64,000 nucleotides of DNA from Cryptomeria japonica. Lineage: Eukaryota > Streptophyta > Pinopsida > Cupressales > Cupressaceae. Each line of letters begins with the position of its first letter. Within the stretch, counting starts at the first letter, position 1. This document shows, piece by piece, positions 21,390-33,964 of this stretch. The position numbers and the translations under genes were made by a program. The notes beneath the pieces are model-generated. The model was not told the DNA's origin, did no database searches, and worked only from the letters and a program-made list of their open reading frames with translations. The stretch spans positions 446,566,538 to 446,630,537 of the forward strand of contig NC_081413.1 of the NCBI RefSeq assembly GCF_030272615.1, in the 5' to 3' direction.

Positions 21390-22745
21390 GCTTTGTGACA
21401 TTGTACCCATGGATGCATGTCGTTTGCTACTTGGAAGGCCCTGACAATATGACATGAAGTCAAAACATGATGGTGAGAAGAACACATACAACATCTGGTA
21501 CAAAGGTGAGAAGGTAACATTACTACCCCTCCCTGATAATGGTGAGGAAGAAAAAGACTCTAAGTTTTTGTTTGTAGGAGAGAAAGATTTTTTAGAATGT
21601 TTGAAGAGGATACTCCTCGTTATGCTTTGGTTGTATTGCCAAAACAGGAAGAAAGAAAGGTGCACAAGAAAAAGGAAGAACCTAGGAGGATAGGACCAAA
21701 ACAGGTGGCAGATTTGCTTGAGACCTATAAGGACATTGTAACCAATGAGTTTCCTGATACCCTACCTCCAATCAGAGAGATTAGCCATAATATTGATCTA
21801 ATCCTAGGGGCTACACTCCCAAATAAGGCTGCCTATAAGTTAACACCCCAACAGAATGAGGAAATGGCAAGACAAATCCAAGAACTCTTAGATAAGGGTT
21901 TGATTTCTAAAAGTTTAAGTCCATGTGCTATTCTAGTCATGCTAGCACCTAAGAAAGAAGGTACATGAAGGTTATGTATAGACTCAAGGGCTATCAATAG
22001 GATTACTATCAGGTATAGGTTCCCTATGCCTAGGATTGAGGACTTGCTGGATCATCTAGGGGGTGCAAGGTGGTATTCAAAGGTGGATTTGAAGAGTGGG
22101 TACCATCAAATCAGAATAAGGGTTGGAGATGAATGGAAGATAACCTTTAAGACTAATGAAGGCCTTTATGAGTGGAGAGTGATGTCATTTGGCTTGTCTA
22201 ATGCACCTAGTACATTCATGAGACTCATGAATGAAGTTCTAAAACCTTTCCTTGGTAAATTTGTTATCATTTACTTGGATGATATTCTTATTTTCAGTAA
22301 GAATAAAGATGAACATATGCAACATTTGAATTTGGTCCTTAGGAGTTTGCAGGAAGAAAAGCTCCTAATCAATGTGGACAAGTGTCTTTTTATGCAGGAA
22401 GAATTGGTGTATCTTGGTTTCGTAGTTTCAAGTGGAAGCATCAAGATGGATCCTAAGAAGGTGGAGAGAATCTTGAATTGGCCTTCTCCAAGGTCAATGA
22501 CTGAAGTTAGAAGCTTCCATGGCTTGTTTTCCTTTTACAGGAAGTTTATAAGAGGTTTTAGCCAAGTTTGTGCACCTATCCTAGAAACAATCAAAGGGGG
22601 GAAGAAGTACAAGTTTGTATGGACCAAGGAGGTTGAGGAGGCTTTTCAAAGTCTCAAACAAAAGGTAGAAAAGCAACTTGTACTTGCTTTTCCAGATTTC
22701 CAAAAGATTTTACAATTGAGTGTGATGCATCTAATGTTGCAATAG
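21390..22745 (+). pseudogene. Gypsy-2 protease end and reverse transcriptase
   Basis: The frame resumes as VLCDIVPMDACRLLLGRP, the conserved end of the gypsy protease; the next Trp codon is TGA. After a linker and a frameshift near 21,600, RT reads TLPPIREISHNIDLILGA, PYRxxPxE-like motifs and, after another TGG to TGA at 21,966, [19 protein letters not shown]. From 22,026: [32 protein letters not shown] and the catalytic YLDD at 22,272-22,283. The C-terminal part ends with FPDFQKI and a frameshift at about 22,705. RT copies the element RNA into DNA in the particle. Confidence 0.93.
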
Positions 22746-23200
22746 GGGATGTTTTGAGCCAAGAGGATAGGCCCATTGCATTTTTTAGTGAGAAAATCAA
22801 TGAGGCAAAGAGGAAGTATTCCTCATATGATTTGGAAATGTATTCCTTAGTTCAAGCCTCAAAAAAGTGGAGGCATTATCTCCTTCCAAAAGAATTTGTT
22901 GTTTTTACTGACAATCAGGCACTTAGCTTCTTGAATAGAAAGGAGAAGTTGAGTCACAAGCATATGAAATGGGTAGAATTTGTCCAAGCATATACCTTTA
23001 TAATTAAACACAAAAAGGGAGTTGCAAACAAGGTGGCAGATTCCTTGAGTAGAAGATCCTTGAAAGTGCAAGAGGTGAAGTTGCAAAGTGTGGGGATTGA
23101 CTCCTTGAAAGGTATGTATGAAGGTGATGAATAATTTCATGAAATTTATAAAGTTTGTTTTGCTTTTTCTACCATGTTGATTATGTTGATTACTTGATTC
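22746..23200 (+). pseudogene. Gypsy-2 RNase H
   Basis: The frame reads LSQEDRPIAFFSEKINEAKR, then KWRHYLLPKEFVVFTDNQAL and VADSLSRRSL, the gypsy RNase H domain linking RT to integrase. The N-terminal DAS motif lies upstream of the frameshift at 22,705. A TAA at 23,132 replaces a probable CAA. It is nearly identical to the Gypsy-1 RNase H remnant, so the two belong to the same or sister families. Confidence 0.9.
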
Positions 23201-24441
23201 AAGATGGTTTATTGTTCAAAGTACATCAACTATGCATTCCTAGGTGTTCAATGATGGAGAATATTGTGAAAGAAAAGCATTATGGAAGCATGAGTGGACA
23301 TTTTGGGTTGGATAAAACCCTTGAGTAGGTAAGAAGACACTATTTTTAGCCCAAGATGCAAAGTGATGTGAGGAAATTTGTTGAAACATGCACTATTTGT
23401 CAGAAAGTCAAAGGTACTTCCACCAATGCAGGTTTATATTAACCATTACCCATACCTACAAGGCCTTGGGAAAGTTGTAATATGGATTTTGTAATGGGAT
23501 TTCCTAGGACTCAAAAAGGCTTTGATAGAATCTTTGTTGTTGTAGATAGGTTGAGTAAGATGGCACATTTCTTGCCATGTAAGAGTACAAGTGATGCAAC
23601 CTATGTAGCAAAAAAAAAATTCAAAGAGATTGTAAGGATACATGGACTTCCTCTAACAATTGTGTCTGATAGGGATGTGAAATTTATTGGCCATTTTTGG
23701 AGAACCTTATGGAAGAGGTTGGGAACAAACTTGAACTTTAGTTTATCCTACCATCCACAAACAGATGGGCAAATTGAAGTTGTGAATAGGTCCTTGGGAA
23801 ACCTATTGAGATGCTTGACAAAGCAATATGGAGAGAAGTGGGATGTTGTATTTCCACAAGCTGAATTTGCATTCAATGATTCTGTGAATAGGAGTATAGG
23901 AAGGAGTCCATTTCAGATTGTGTATGGGTAGAATCTAAGAGGCATCTTGGAGTTGAGAGACCTTCCACATGATGGGGAAACAAGTGCTCATGGTGAACAA
24001 TTTGTTGATAGCATGAAGGAAGTGCATGCTCAAGTAAGGCTAGCCCTCCAAAAGAGTTCACAGAAGTACAATGAACTTGTTGATAAGAAGAGGAGGGATG
24101 TAAAATTTCAGATTGGTGATATGATGTGGGTGTACCTAAGGAAAGAAAGATTACCAAAGGGGAAGAATACAAAGTTACTCATTAAGAAAGTGGGTCCTTG
24201 CAACGTTTTTAAGAAACATGGGTTGAATGCCTATGAGATATCTCTTCCCTCTAACCTTGGTATTTCTCCTATCTTTAATGTATGTGATCTAACACCCTAT
24301 AAAGGGCATGTTGTTGTAGGTACAAACTTTCATGTTGAGGAGTTTCGAGAGGACATTGCTGATATACCTACTCATGCACAAAAGAAGCCTAAAAAGATCA
24401 TTGATGATACAGTCATTACGAAGACTAGAAATAAAGAATAA
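23200..24441 (+). pseudogene. Gypsy-2 integrase
   Basis: The zinc finger (H, H, then CTICQK) spans about 23,270-23,410 and has in-frame TAGs at Gln and Trp positions. The core reads MDFVMGFPRT (D at 23,485), IVSDRDVKF and QIEVVNRSL, with 35 residues between the second D and the E: an intact DDE triad. A TAG at 23,929 (YGQN expected) splits off the C-terminal part (23,947-24,441), which has FQIGDMMWVYLRKERL and KKVGPCNVFKKHGLNAYEI, the GPY/F-like module. Active integrase joins the cDNA to host DNA. Confidence 0.92.
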
Positions 24442-24575
24442 AAACAATACCTTGTGAAATGGGTAGGAAAACCTATTGAAGAGGCAGTATGGATGGATGA
24501 GGTAGAAATTCTAAAGCATGACACTTCATTGGACCAACTTATCTCATGTGGAAATGAGATCAGACCACCTCGGGA
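24442..24575 (+). pseudogene. Gypsy-2 chromodomain-like tail
   Basis: After a TAA the frame continues KQYLVKWVGKPIEEAVWMDE, then VEILKHD and PPREYG. Y-L-V-K-W-x-G-x-P-x-(E)-x-x-W is the chromodomain core and supports assignment to chromoviruses. The polypurine tract (CTCGGGAGTA) follows directly. Confidence 0.75.
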
Positions 24576-24578
24576 GTA

Positions 24579-26179
24579 TGGTGCACGGGCACAAGCCTCA
24601 ATTTCATAATTTATTGATTGAAAACTTCATGTTTTGATAGAAAGGTGTTGGGAAGGATCAAAGAATCCTTTTTTTATGTTTTTTTTTGTAATAAGGTCCT
24701 AATTGTCCATTTTGTAAGGCCTAGTGGCCTAGGGTGCATTATAAAACCTATGGTCAACTATGGTCAAAGGGACTTAGGATGAGTAGAGTTAGGAGTCAAG
24801 GTTGTTTTGGTATATTTAGATCCATTTCAATGTGTTTAGGTCCCTAGGTTGATAATAAAATTAGTTTGAATGGCAAAATGCGAAAATTGTCTAAAATTGA
24901 CAAAGTTGTCAATTTGTAAAGCAACTTTCCAAAAGGTTGTTGTAATTGGTTTCCCAATGTTAATAACCATCTGAAATTAGTTTTAACATGTTGTTAAAAA
25001 TATTAAATTACTCAACAAACTCGTGTGGGGGTTGTTGTGGGTGAGATTTGTAAACTTGATATTTGAAATCAATAAAAAACTGCATTTTTCCAAAAAATTT
25101 GTTGTTCTTTTGGTTGGTATGGAATTTCACACCCTCCAAAATGAAAAATTATTTTATGGGTACTTAGAGGGGTGAAATATCTTTCTTTTTAATCCAACCA
25201 GAGGTCTGTAGGTGGAGTATTGAGGGAGAAAAGTTGTAATAGATCCAAACAGCTCATGAAAGTGCCCTTTCCTAGGGTTTCAACTTCAATTTCCCATTTC
25301 TTCCAAATCCACCATGGGAAAATTCTAAAACTTGGTGAAATGGAGAATTTGGGAGTTTTTTTTAATATACAAAAGGTTTCAGACCAAAAGGATTCATTCT
25401 GGATGAGATTTTGTTAAAATTTGGTCAGGCATCTCTATGTGACTAGTTGTGGGAATTGAATAAAATTCATGAACAGTCCCAATAACTTTAGTTTTAATGC
25501 AAACCAGAACTATAACCTGGTATTTGATGATTTTTTGGATACTCAAAGGTGTTCCAATTGCTTCCATTGATAAATTGTAGGTTTGGAGGGTAGTTCCTTT
25601 GTTAAGTGCTTAAATTAGCCCTTATTAGCCTAGATGAGGGTTTAATAGAAATGGTACTTGCAAGAGGTTCTAGAACTTTTCCTTTGGTAGAAAGTGCTGC
25701 CCTGGGTTGGTGTTCAATACAATCAAACAATATTATCCTATCCTTTAAATTTTTTGGGTGGGAAGCCAAAAAAGTGAGTTTTGTGGGCTCATAGGTCTAA
25801 AGAACCAAATTGCACTTTGTGACTTTTGGGACTTGAACAACCAAATCAGAGGGTTTTTTGGCATAATTTGAGTTTTTGGGAACCTATTGAACCTATATTG
25901 AGCCTTTGTATGCCTATAAAACCATTTGGAGGGGTTGTGAACAATTTGAGTCATTTTGAGCATTTTTGCATGTGGGGTTTGAAACCAAATATTAATAACT
26001 TTGCACATTGTCCCATTGTGGGGTTATGGGGATGGGAATAGGTGAGATGGAATGTTTAATTGATACTCTTAAAGGTGTGAAGCTTTGTTGGAGTTAATCC
26101 TTAAAACGAGGGTTTGTTGCTTGGTTGAGCAAGTGAGTAACTTGGAGCATTTTCAAGTTGTTTGAACCATACTTCTACA
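24579..26179 (+). repeat. Gypsy-2 3' LTR (1,601 bp)
   Basis: It starts TGGTGCACGGGCACAAGCC and ends CTTCTACA. It pairs with 15,440-17,040 along its whole length. Confidence 0.92.
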
Positions 26180-26835
26180 TCAATGAGTGTGAGAGTGTGT
26201 GAAGCTTACTGTGACTTTGCTAAGGGATTCTAAAGTACCAACATAGGAATACGGGAGCATGGGCATCCCTGCCATCCTACAAGAGTTTAGGTTTTTGGTA
26301 TATAAAGAGGCACGAGTGTGTGGGGACACAAAACTATTGGGTTTAAACTTTAATTCATACTTTTTTAACAACATTTAGGGTTTAAAGAATAGTTTCTTTT
26401 CTAGGAAAGAGGTAGAATGATAAAAGTGTTTTAATAAAATCTAGTGGAGCTTGAATTGACATAGAACATGAGACTATATATTGTACTTTCACACAACCTA
26501 TGAAGATGTTGATTTATGATGGATATGTATACAAGTTGCGAAGCCAAGATGGAGAGCTAATACACATGAACTATTTGATAGAATGCTCAATGTATATGAA
26601 ATGTGTACATAAGAGCACATTAACTATTTACAGATCCATATACAATAAATTATGTTGAATGGGGATTTAAAAACATGCAAACAAATGAAATTAGCAGGTG
26701 TAAAACTAAGTTTCACAACCTATATCAGCATCCTTCATGCCCATGCAAGGAGGGATTTTTGAATAGTTTATGAACACGCATCAAAGCATTAAGGATAGTG
26801 GAATTTAGTAAGTTGTAACTATTGAATATTAGAGT
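26180..26835. other. Unassigned DNA between Gypsy-2 and Copia-2
   Basis: No gene or element was recognised. A TATATAAAG sequence at about 26,299-26,307 resembles a core promoter, but no ORF follows it. Confidence 0.4.
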
Positions 26836-28155
26836 TATTGGGATATGTTTTTTTCATTGATGTCAACATATTCCTTCATTCTAGAGAATCGGTGTGTTGT
26901 AGAGAATTGGTTTTGGATAATCTATTGCATATGTGTTGATGCGATTTATTAGGTTTTGAGATGATTATCTTTACTTGTTTCAATATGAGTTTCTTGATTC
27001 TATATGGAGATTTTGTTGAGTTATGTGATTCGGTATGGTGACTAGTTTTTCAATGTTCAGTGTTGTAGAGTTGTGGTATTTGATTCATATTGCTTCAAAA
27101 TGATGATATCTTGAGTTGAAAAATTTGGAGAGTATTTAGGACATTCATGTGTGTCATTTGATTGGATGGTTAATGATTTGAAACTTTGCAAGCATATTTT
27201 TCAGCTTGTCAATTGGTGTTCTTGAGCTTCAGTGATGGTGTTAATGATGATTCTTATTATCTAAGTTGTTGTAGTGTTTGTGGTGGAATTAACATTTCTT
27301 GTTGATATTTTCTAATCATGTCCTATGCATTTTGGTGGTCTGCATTAATTGTGGTGCACATTAATGAATATTTTATTGGTTCGGTGTTATACTTCATGTT
27401 TTGTGAAATATTTGGTGGTGTAGCATGTTGGGGATGATCTTGGCAAATTATTTGTTGGTTTTGAGTGTTCAAGGATTTGATTTGGGCCCATGCTATGTCC
27501 TTGCAAATATTGTATTGGTTTGGTTATGGATTTATGTATCGTGTAATGTAATTTTGTAATTAGGTTCTATGTGTTGAGTCGACGATAAGGGTAAGGTTGA
27601 TGAATTGTATAAATAGGTGATGTAGTCATGTAAGTTGGGTGTCTACGGTTGTGTCTATGATCTGAGAGTATATTGTATGTGAGAATAAGTGAATCTATCA
27701 TTCGGAAGTGTGGAAGAGAAGAGTAGAGTTGTTGTGCAGACAGTGTGCTTAACTGGAAGAATAATCAAGCATTTGGAGATGCTATTCTTTCAGTTCATGT
27801 AGTCCAGATTGTAGTCTGATCTTTGTAAGGCAGTGTGCCTTCCCATGGTTGTAGCCCTTTCTTATTTTTAGAAATGAGGTATAGGAAGTGTTCTTGAATG
27901 CATGGGCATTCCCCATTGTAATATTTTCACATACTACTATAGAGTATCATCTTATTGTGGGTAGGTTCCAACCATGGCTTTTCCCTTAACGAGGTTTTCC
28001 ACATCAAAATCCTATGTTATGTGTGTTTATAATGTGGTGATTACTTTTGTTATTGTTGTTCATGATCATATCTATAACTAACTTTAATTTGGTTGAGTTT
28101 GGTGAAAAATGATTCACCCCCCTACTCTCAGTTTTCCTATTGCTTTGCTGCCAAC
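26836..28155 (+). repeat. Copia-2 5' LTR (1,320 bp)
   Basis: It starts TATTGGGATATG (an expected TGTTGG with TG changed to TA) and ends GCTGCCAACA. The box GATTCACCCCCC lies near its 3' end at about 28,108-28,120, as in the other copia LTRs here. A TATAAATA box at 27,608-27,615 is the likely core promoter. Confidence 0.8.
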
Positions 28156-28156
28156 A

Positions 28157-28170
28157 ATTGGTTTCATAGC
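28157..28170 (+). other. Copia-2 primer-binding site (degenerate)
   Basis: TTGGTTTCATAGCT follows the LTR. It matches TTGGTATCAGAGCT at 12 of 14 positions. Confidence 0.65.
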
Positions 28171-28212
28171 TAGATCCTTTGGAAGGAGCTTGATCACTTG
28201 ATAAGATTAGAG

Positions 28213-29820
28213 ATGGAAACTATTATTTTCAAGAAGGAGAGTCTGAGATTTGATGGAAGTAATTACTCTATATGGAAGCACCAGATGAAAGTTCACTTGA
28301 GTTTTCTTGGAGAAGATTATTGGAGGATCACAAAGAATGCATACATTGTTCCTCTAAATGGTCCTATTACTACAGTTGAGATCAAGGATGAAAAAAGTAA
28401 TATTAGAGATAAAGAAGCATTGTTGAGTACCCTGACTGATGCAGAGATGACTAATGAGATGGGATTGTAGACTGCACATGATATTTGGGTGAAGCTTGAA
28501 ACCTTGTATGAAAGAGATAAACATGTGAAAGTTGCCAAGTTGTAGAAATTTAAAGGAAAGTATGAGCTACTGAGAATGGGAGAAGATGAGAACATTACAT
28601 CCTTTATGGCTAAAGTGAATGATCTTGTGATGAACATCAAATGTGTCGGTGGATTTCTTGAAGAAGATGACATTGTGGCAAAAGTATTGAGATCTTTGCC
28701 TCCTACTTATAAACAAAAAGTTGCTACTATTGATGAGATCCAAACTATGACAACTGTGACAAGGGATGTGTTGGTTGGAAAGCTTGTTGCTTTTTAATTG
28801 AGAAAACTTGGTGAATCGCATGGTACGACTGAGACAACATTTAAAGTTAATGTGATCCGGAAGCAGAAGTATGCTTTGGGTGAAAGTTCAACTAGGGTGT
28901 CTAGCTATGAAAGAGAAATGAGAGAGATGGAAGAACAAGAAAGAGAGCTAGAAGATCTTGAAGCACTTATTACTAGAAGATTTCCTAAGGGAGCCAGTAA
29001 GTATGAAGGGAAGTTACCTTTTAAATATTTTTCTTGCAATAAGATTGTTCAGTTTGCTTCTAGGTGTCCTGAAAGAATAGAAAAAGTGTCAAAATATGAT
29101 AAGCCTTACAAGCCTAACCAAAATTATAGATATTAGAAGAAATTCTATTATGCTACTGATGAAGTTTTAATAGATGAGGAGTATGAGAAATGGACTTATG
29201 AAGATGAATTTGTGTTCATTTCTATCAAGGAAGATGATCCAATATCTGCTGATTCTACAAGTTGTACTATTGAAGAAAAAGCTTTGGTGGCTAAGATTGA
29301 TGAGAAAGATGAATGGATCATTTAAAATGGTTGTTCACATCATATGATAGGAGATAAAGGTAAATTTGTGAAAATGGAGAAGTATGATGGTGGTTTGGTG
29401 AGATTTGGAGACAATAAAGCTTGTGTAATCCATGGTAGAGGTTCTATTTCTCTTGATGGTAAGAATAATACTATTAATGTTTTATATGTTGATGGTTTGA
29501 AGCATAATCTTTTGAGTGTTGGAGATATGGTTGATAAGGTATATGATTTGCAATTTAAGAATGGGAAATGTAAGATCTTGAATAGCTCTGGTATAGAGAT
29601 TGCATCAGGTATTATGACTAAAGGTAATATCTTTCATCTGAATGTTGGTGAGAAAAGTTGTTTGTGGCATAGGAGAATGTGCCATGTTCACTTTGACTAG
29701 ATGATTAAGATTAGTTCTAATCAAGATGTTAGAGATCTACCTAAGATAGTGAAGCCTACTAACTCGGTATGTAAAGAATGTCAATTGGGAAAGCAAACAA
29801 GAATTAAATTCAAGAGAAAA
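28213..29820 (+). pseudogene. Copia-2 gag, protease and start of integrase
   Basis: From the ATG at 28,213 the frame reads METIIFKKESLRFDGSNYSI and WKHQMKVHL, the copia Gag start. It continues with a UBN2-like capsid, ERELEDLEALITRRFPKG, and a ruined knuckle in which one Cys is Tyr and the His is Gln (YFSCNKIVQFASRC). In-frame stops at 28,468 and 28,543 (CAG to TAG likely) and at 28,795 break it. The protease active site, DSG in Copia-3, is replaced by a stop followed by NG at about 29,324. Integrase begins with CLWHRRMCHVHFD and CKECQLGKQ (HHCC) up to the solo LTR. It cannot encode a working protein. Confidence 0.9.
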
Positions 29821-29825
29821 CTATA

Positions 29826-30973
29826 TGTTGGCATTTTTGTTGCTTATGTTGTGATTGTCATTGATGGACACACACTTGTATTGAGATCCCCTTTATATGT
29901 ATGAGCTCATGCTCAACCAGTATTTGTTCCAACCGATATATTGTATACTAGTCTCTAGACTAGTGATTTTGCAGAATGTCTTTCCCAGTCTGAAGCAACA
30001 TGTCGACCCCAAGTGGTTTGCAGATCACAAGCGGTACAAGGGAGCAAAGCGGCACAATACATTCTTACAAGTCTTCTTTTTTGACAAACCGGCAACCAGT
30101 ATTTTGTTTGAACCAGTAATACTCTATGATGAGTTACCAACCAGCATTTTGTGATGAGTTACCAGTCCACCGATTGTTTGATGGTGCTGACACATTGACG
30201 GTGATTTTTGTGTCATGTTACTGAGTATGTCTAGATTCATTGAACCTAGGAAATTGTAATGTAATCCTATTGGACCGACATGAAATTAGATTCCTTTAAA
30301 AGGAAATCATGTCTAGGGTTTTAAGTTGTTGCAAAAAGGTTTAATGTCGAGCTAGGGTTTAAGGTGGAAGTCGAGAATGATCTTATTTGAGAAGATCAAG
30401 TTGTAACTATGAGAGAGAGAGAGAAGACTGAAGTAATGCTAGAATGCATTAGCTATGAGCAATACTAGATCTAACCAAGCAGTTTGTGCTATTAGATAGA
30501 TCAAACACTTGTTGATTACTCACATCTTTGACAAGTCTGTAGCCCTTAACCGGGTAGGCCACAAAGCCTTTGTAAAATCCTCTAACAAGGTGGTTCACAC
30601 ATGTGAATCTAAAATCCTCTAACAAGGTAGTCTTTAATCAGACTTATCTCCTAACAGAGATTGAGATTCCTAACAGGATCTGTTCTGGTGAAGAACATTG
30701 TAAGACCTTAACCGGCTTGATTTCTATTCTGTAGATAGTGACTTGTGAGTTACATCTCACCGTGGTTTTTCCCAGTTGGGTTTCCATGTCAAATATCTTG
30801 AGTTATGGTTGTATTGCTTTTGTGGGTGAATTCTTTATTCGCATTTTGGTTTGCATGTGTGGTAACCGGTTTGACTGTTAGACTACTTTACCGGTTTATC
30901 TTTAGACTATGTAATTGCTTTAGTGTAGTAATTTTTGGCATACTAATTCACCCCCCCCTCTTAGTATTCATCA
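29826..30973 (+). repeat. Solo copia-type LTR S3 (1,148 bp) inside Copia-2
   Basis: It starts TGTTGGCATTTTTG and ends TTAGTATTCATCA. Perfect 5-bp target duplicates CTATA flank it at 29,821-29,825 and 30,974-30,978. It carries the TTCACCCCCCCCTC box near its end and a short GA repeat at about 30,412-30,425. The Copia-2 integrase frame rejoins across it (KRKLY, then TSNRLLDIVHTDLCGP), so the insertion is exact. Confidence 0.93.
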
Positions 30974-30978
30974 CTATA

Positions 30979-31788
30979 TACATCTAATAGATTGTTAGAT
31001 ATTGTGCATACTGATTTATGTGGACCTTCTAGAGTGAGAAGCTTTTAGGGAGAGATATTTTATGTTGTTGATTGGTAACTATTCTAGGATGATGTGGGTC
31101 ACTTTTCTAAGGGAGAAATCTAAAGTGCTAGAGAAGTTCAAATTATTCAAAGATAAAGTAGAGATAGAGATAGGAATGAAGTTGAATGGTCTGACAGAGG
31201 AGGAGAATTCATTTCTAGTGAGTTTAATTCTTTTTGTGAAGACTATAGAATCCAGAGACAGTTATTTGCTCCGAGAACAACTCAATAGAATGGAGTTGTT
31301 GAAATGAAGAACAAAACTATTTTGGATGCTACTAGAACTATGATGATTGAAGAGAATGTTTTTCATATCTACTGGAGAGAATCTATTAGCACTACTATAT
31401 ACACATTCAACTGGGTTCATATAAAAGGTGATTCTGATAGGACCCCTTATGAGATATGGTTTGGTGATGTTCCTATACTTAGATATTTTAGAATCTTTGG
31501 AAGCAAATGTTATATTAAAATAAATGAGGATATAGGTAAATTTGATGCAAGATGTGATGAAGGAATATTTTTGGGATATTCTACTAAGAGCAAGGCTTGC
31601 TAGTGCTACAACAAGAAACCTTAAAATGATAGTGGAAAGTGCAAATGTGATGGTAGATGAGAACCATGGAAAGAAAATAAAAGCATGAAGATATGAGTTT
31701 GATGATCAAGCTATTATTTCAATGTAAGTGCAGGGTCCTAGTATGATGCAAAGTGATCTGGTAGAGGTGGAGATAGTGAATGCAAATG
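30979..31788 (+). pseudogene. Copia-2 integrase, second part
   Basis: Right of the solo LTR the frame reads LLDIVHTDLCGPSRVRS, with the first catalytic D. After frameshifts near 31,060, 31,200 and 31,300 it reads YSRMMWVTFLREKSK, TRTMMIEENVF and FRIFGSKCYIKINED. GIFLGYSTKSKA follows, the conserved start of the integrase-RT linker. The frame breaks at 31,788, exactly where the Element-5 repeat begins with TGTTGG. Confidence 0.85.
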
Positions 31789-33226
31789 TGTTGGTTAACA
31801 TATTTGTCACCTAACTCTATATTCTCATGCCCACAAAGATGACAAATGTAACCATAGTTGAACTAGTCTAACCAAATATGAATTGACTGATTCTCTTCTT
31901 ATTTTACAAGGTGGTAGCTACCTTCTAATGATTTTCAATTAATAGACCAACAACTCATATACTTTTAACCAGAAAGAATATAAGGGAAGAACTTTTAATC
32001 ATAAAGCTTTGTAAAGTTATTCACAATACTAACTACTATTTTTTTAAAAAATTAGATTTTAAAATAAAACCACTATGAAATACCATTCATAGCTAATATT
32101 CCACAACAATTGAAAACTTTAAATCATCCACCATTTCAACATAGATTCACCAACTAACACCCATTTCAAAGAATAGGAAAGCATCCACACACCATAATTC
32201 AAATCTTATGAATATACAGAAACCACCAATAGTTCCTTTATATTAAAATAGAAAATAACCATATGCACAGAAGTTTTGTTCCAATGAGAAAAAAAAAAAA
32301 ATTCCCAAAAGATGCTCTCAAATTAACTAATCTACCTATTAATAGCTATAACCCTCCTGTCTTTTCCATTTCCAAGAAACGGTTACTAAAGCTAAAGGTC
32401 TTGATCATGACCGTTTCAAAACAAAAATCCTAAAGAGAAACACAAAATATAAACCACCTCACAATAGGTAAGGTTACAAGACCTTCAGGCTCCATCGTTT
32501 GGTATTGGGTTCAACTCTACAATCTATCTGTTGATCTCATCTGTCTTTTCTTCTTCTTCGATTAGTGTTAGCAATATATCTTTGAATTCTTCCTAATTAA
32601 AAATAGTAGCTCATAAAAAGTCAAACATGCTCAAAAGAATGTGCCACTGCTTGCATCGGGCTATAATATGGGACCTCTTCTGACTGGGAGTACCCTTTTG
32701 CCAAAGTTAATTATACCAGTTTCTTCCCACCGCTAGCACATTTTGCAAGTGTTGTTCATGATTTTTGACTTGTTCTACAATCTTATCTAGTATAGTGGTG
32801 GCCCTCTTATATTCACTAAAATTATTTTGTGCTTTCTATGCAAAAGACCATATCTGTCGAACTATATCCTCTTGCTCTTTATCTGGCCAATTCAAATCTG
32901 GGTTATGAAATGGCAGTTCATCGTCATGAGGCAAGACCATCCTGATACATGCAAAAATAATAATAATTCTCTCTTTTAACTATCTTTAATGCTTTCTTCA
33001 AGAATGATAACATCGAATGAAGTAACACATCCTGCCACCTTTCTTTGTATTCAGATTTCTTAATGACCATTAATGATGGTACTTCATAAATCTTGCCTTG
33101 ATTTGTTCCCTGAAAATATTGCATGACATGGAAATCAATGGGAAGGAGGAAGAAAAAACAAAAGAGCCATTATCCACATCAATCTAACAGTCCATTTAAT
33201 TTCATCGGTGCCCAAGCAAAACCTAT
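31789..33226 (-). repeat. Element-5 3' LTR (minimum extent)
   Basis: It aligns with 52,759-54,198 over its whole length with scattered changes. The left edge coincides with the break in the Copia-2 frame. The right edge cannot be set, because the other copy is interrupted. The region 33,227-33,960 has no recognised content other than a possible intron. Confidence 0.65.
32485..32940 (-). pseudogene. Unknown protein relic, C-terminal segment, inside the Element-5 3' LTR
   Basis: A 152-codon minus-strand frame runs from an ATG at 32,940 (MVLPHDDELPFHNPDLNWPD) to a TGA at 32,485. It keeps one phase throughout, with five internal stops, mostly TAG. It is charged and probably helical: RATTILDKIVEQVKNHEQHL and EEEEKTDEINR. 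It ends in ELNPIPNDGA. The same protein is found at 53,453-53,915 in the other repeat copy (ELNTVPDNGA). A further open stretch upstream (33,111-32,985; GKIYEVPSLMVIKKSEYKER) is preceded by TTTTCAG, like a splice acceptor. I do not recognise the family. Confidence 0.5.
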
Positions 33227-33964
33227 CTCTATAATCACTCATGCTGCCAGCCCAAAGTACCACAACCATTTGAAACTATTCCATTAAATGTCCTTACTTA
33301 GAACCAATAGTGTCTTTTAAATTTTTGAGAGAGCTAGGCATTAGTCATAAACACCCATGGTATGAGAGAGTCGGGAGGTCATACAACTTCACAACCATCA
33401 AACTCCTTTCAAAAGTGACAACAAGTCTGACTTCCCAAAGGTGCCAACATTATGCAAGATTATCCAACCTGGTGAGACAATCAAGCACTTCTAAAAGCTA
33501 AGAACACTGCGACAAAAGTTAAGGAATTTGGACAGACTATGATAAGAGCTAAAGAGAAAAGCATAGGGGAGCAGATTTTCAAAGTTTTAAATTTTTATAG
33601 GTAACATATGGGTTCTGAATGGGGAAAAGGACTAGGAGGACACAAAGAACCTCAGAAATCGGACCAATGCATGTAAAATGGGCAACAGTGTCAGACCTAA
33701 CAAAAGGAAAGGCCACTACTTAATTGAAGGGTGGAGGAGTGACTAGGCAAAATGCAAGGCAAGAGCATCAAGCCAAAAATCAAAAGAAAAATAAATTATG
33801 CCTACAACAAACCAAAAAGGACCTTGATATGTACACAACCATAAGGGTCTTATGATGAAGGAAAACATTGCTCAAGAAAAACCATTTACAGGTTGGGAAA
33901 ATATATACCTGTGTGGAAAACGGGATTTGGAAGGCATGACATGATATGAGATGAAGTCGATCGA

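Larger units (their letters stand above)
15440..26179 (+). mobile_element. Gypsy-2: near-complete Ty3/gypsy chromovirus with a nested solo LTR
   Basis: Two 1,601-bp LTRs (15,440-17,040 and 24,579-26,179) flank a primer-binding site, gag, protease, RT, RNase H, integrase and a chromodomain-like tail in the gypsy order. A 2,850-bp solo LTR (18,538-21,387) interrupts the protease region. Removing it gives an element of about 7.9 kb. About 21 differences in the first 340 bp of the two LTRs (roughly 6 percent) indicate an old insertion. No 5-bp target duplicate is visible: GTGAG on the left, TCAAT on the right. Confidence 0.93.
26836..31788 (+). mobile_element. Copia-2: Ty1/copia element, 5' part, interrupted twice
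   Basis: A 5' LTR (26,836-28,155), degenerate primer-binding site, gag, protease and integrase lie on the plus strand. A solo LTR splits the integrase at 29,825. Element-5 then cuts the pol frame at 31,788, so RT, RNase H and the 3' LTR should lie right of the window. It is related to Copia-3: protease-integrase blocks such as EYDGGVVRFG and GRGSISLNGK are shared almost exactly. Confidence 0.85.
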
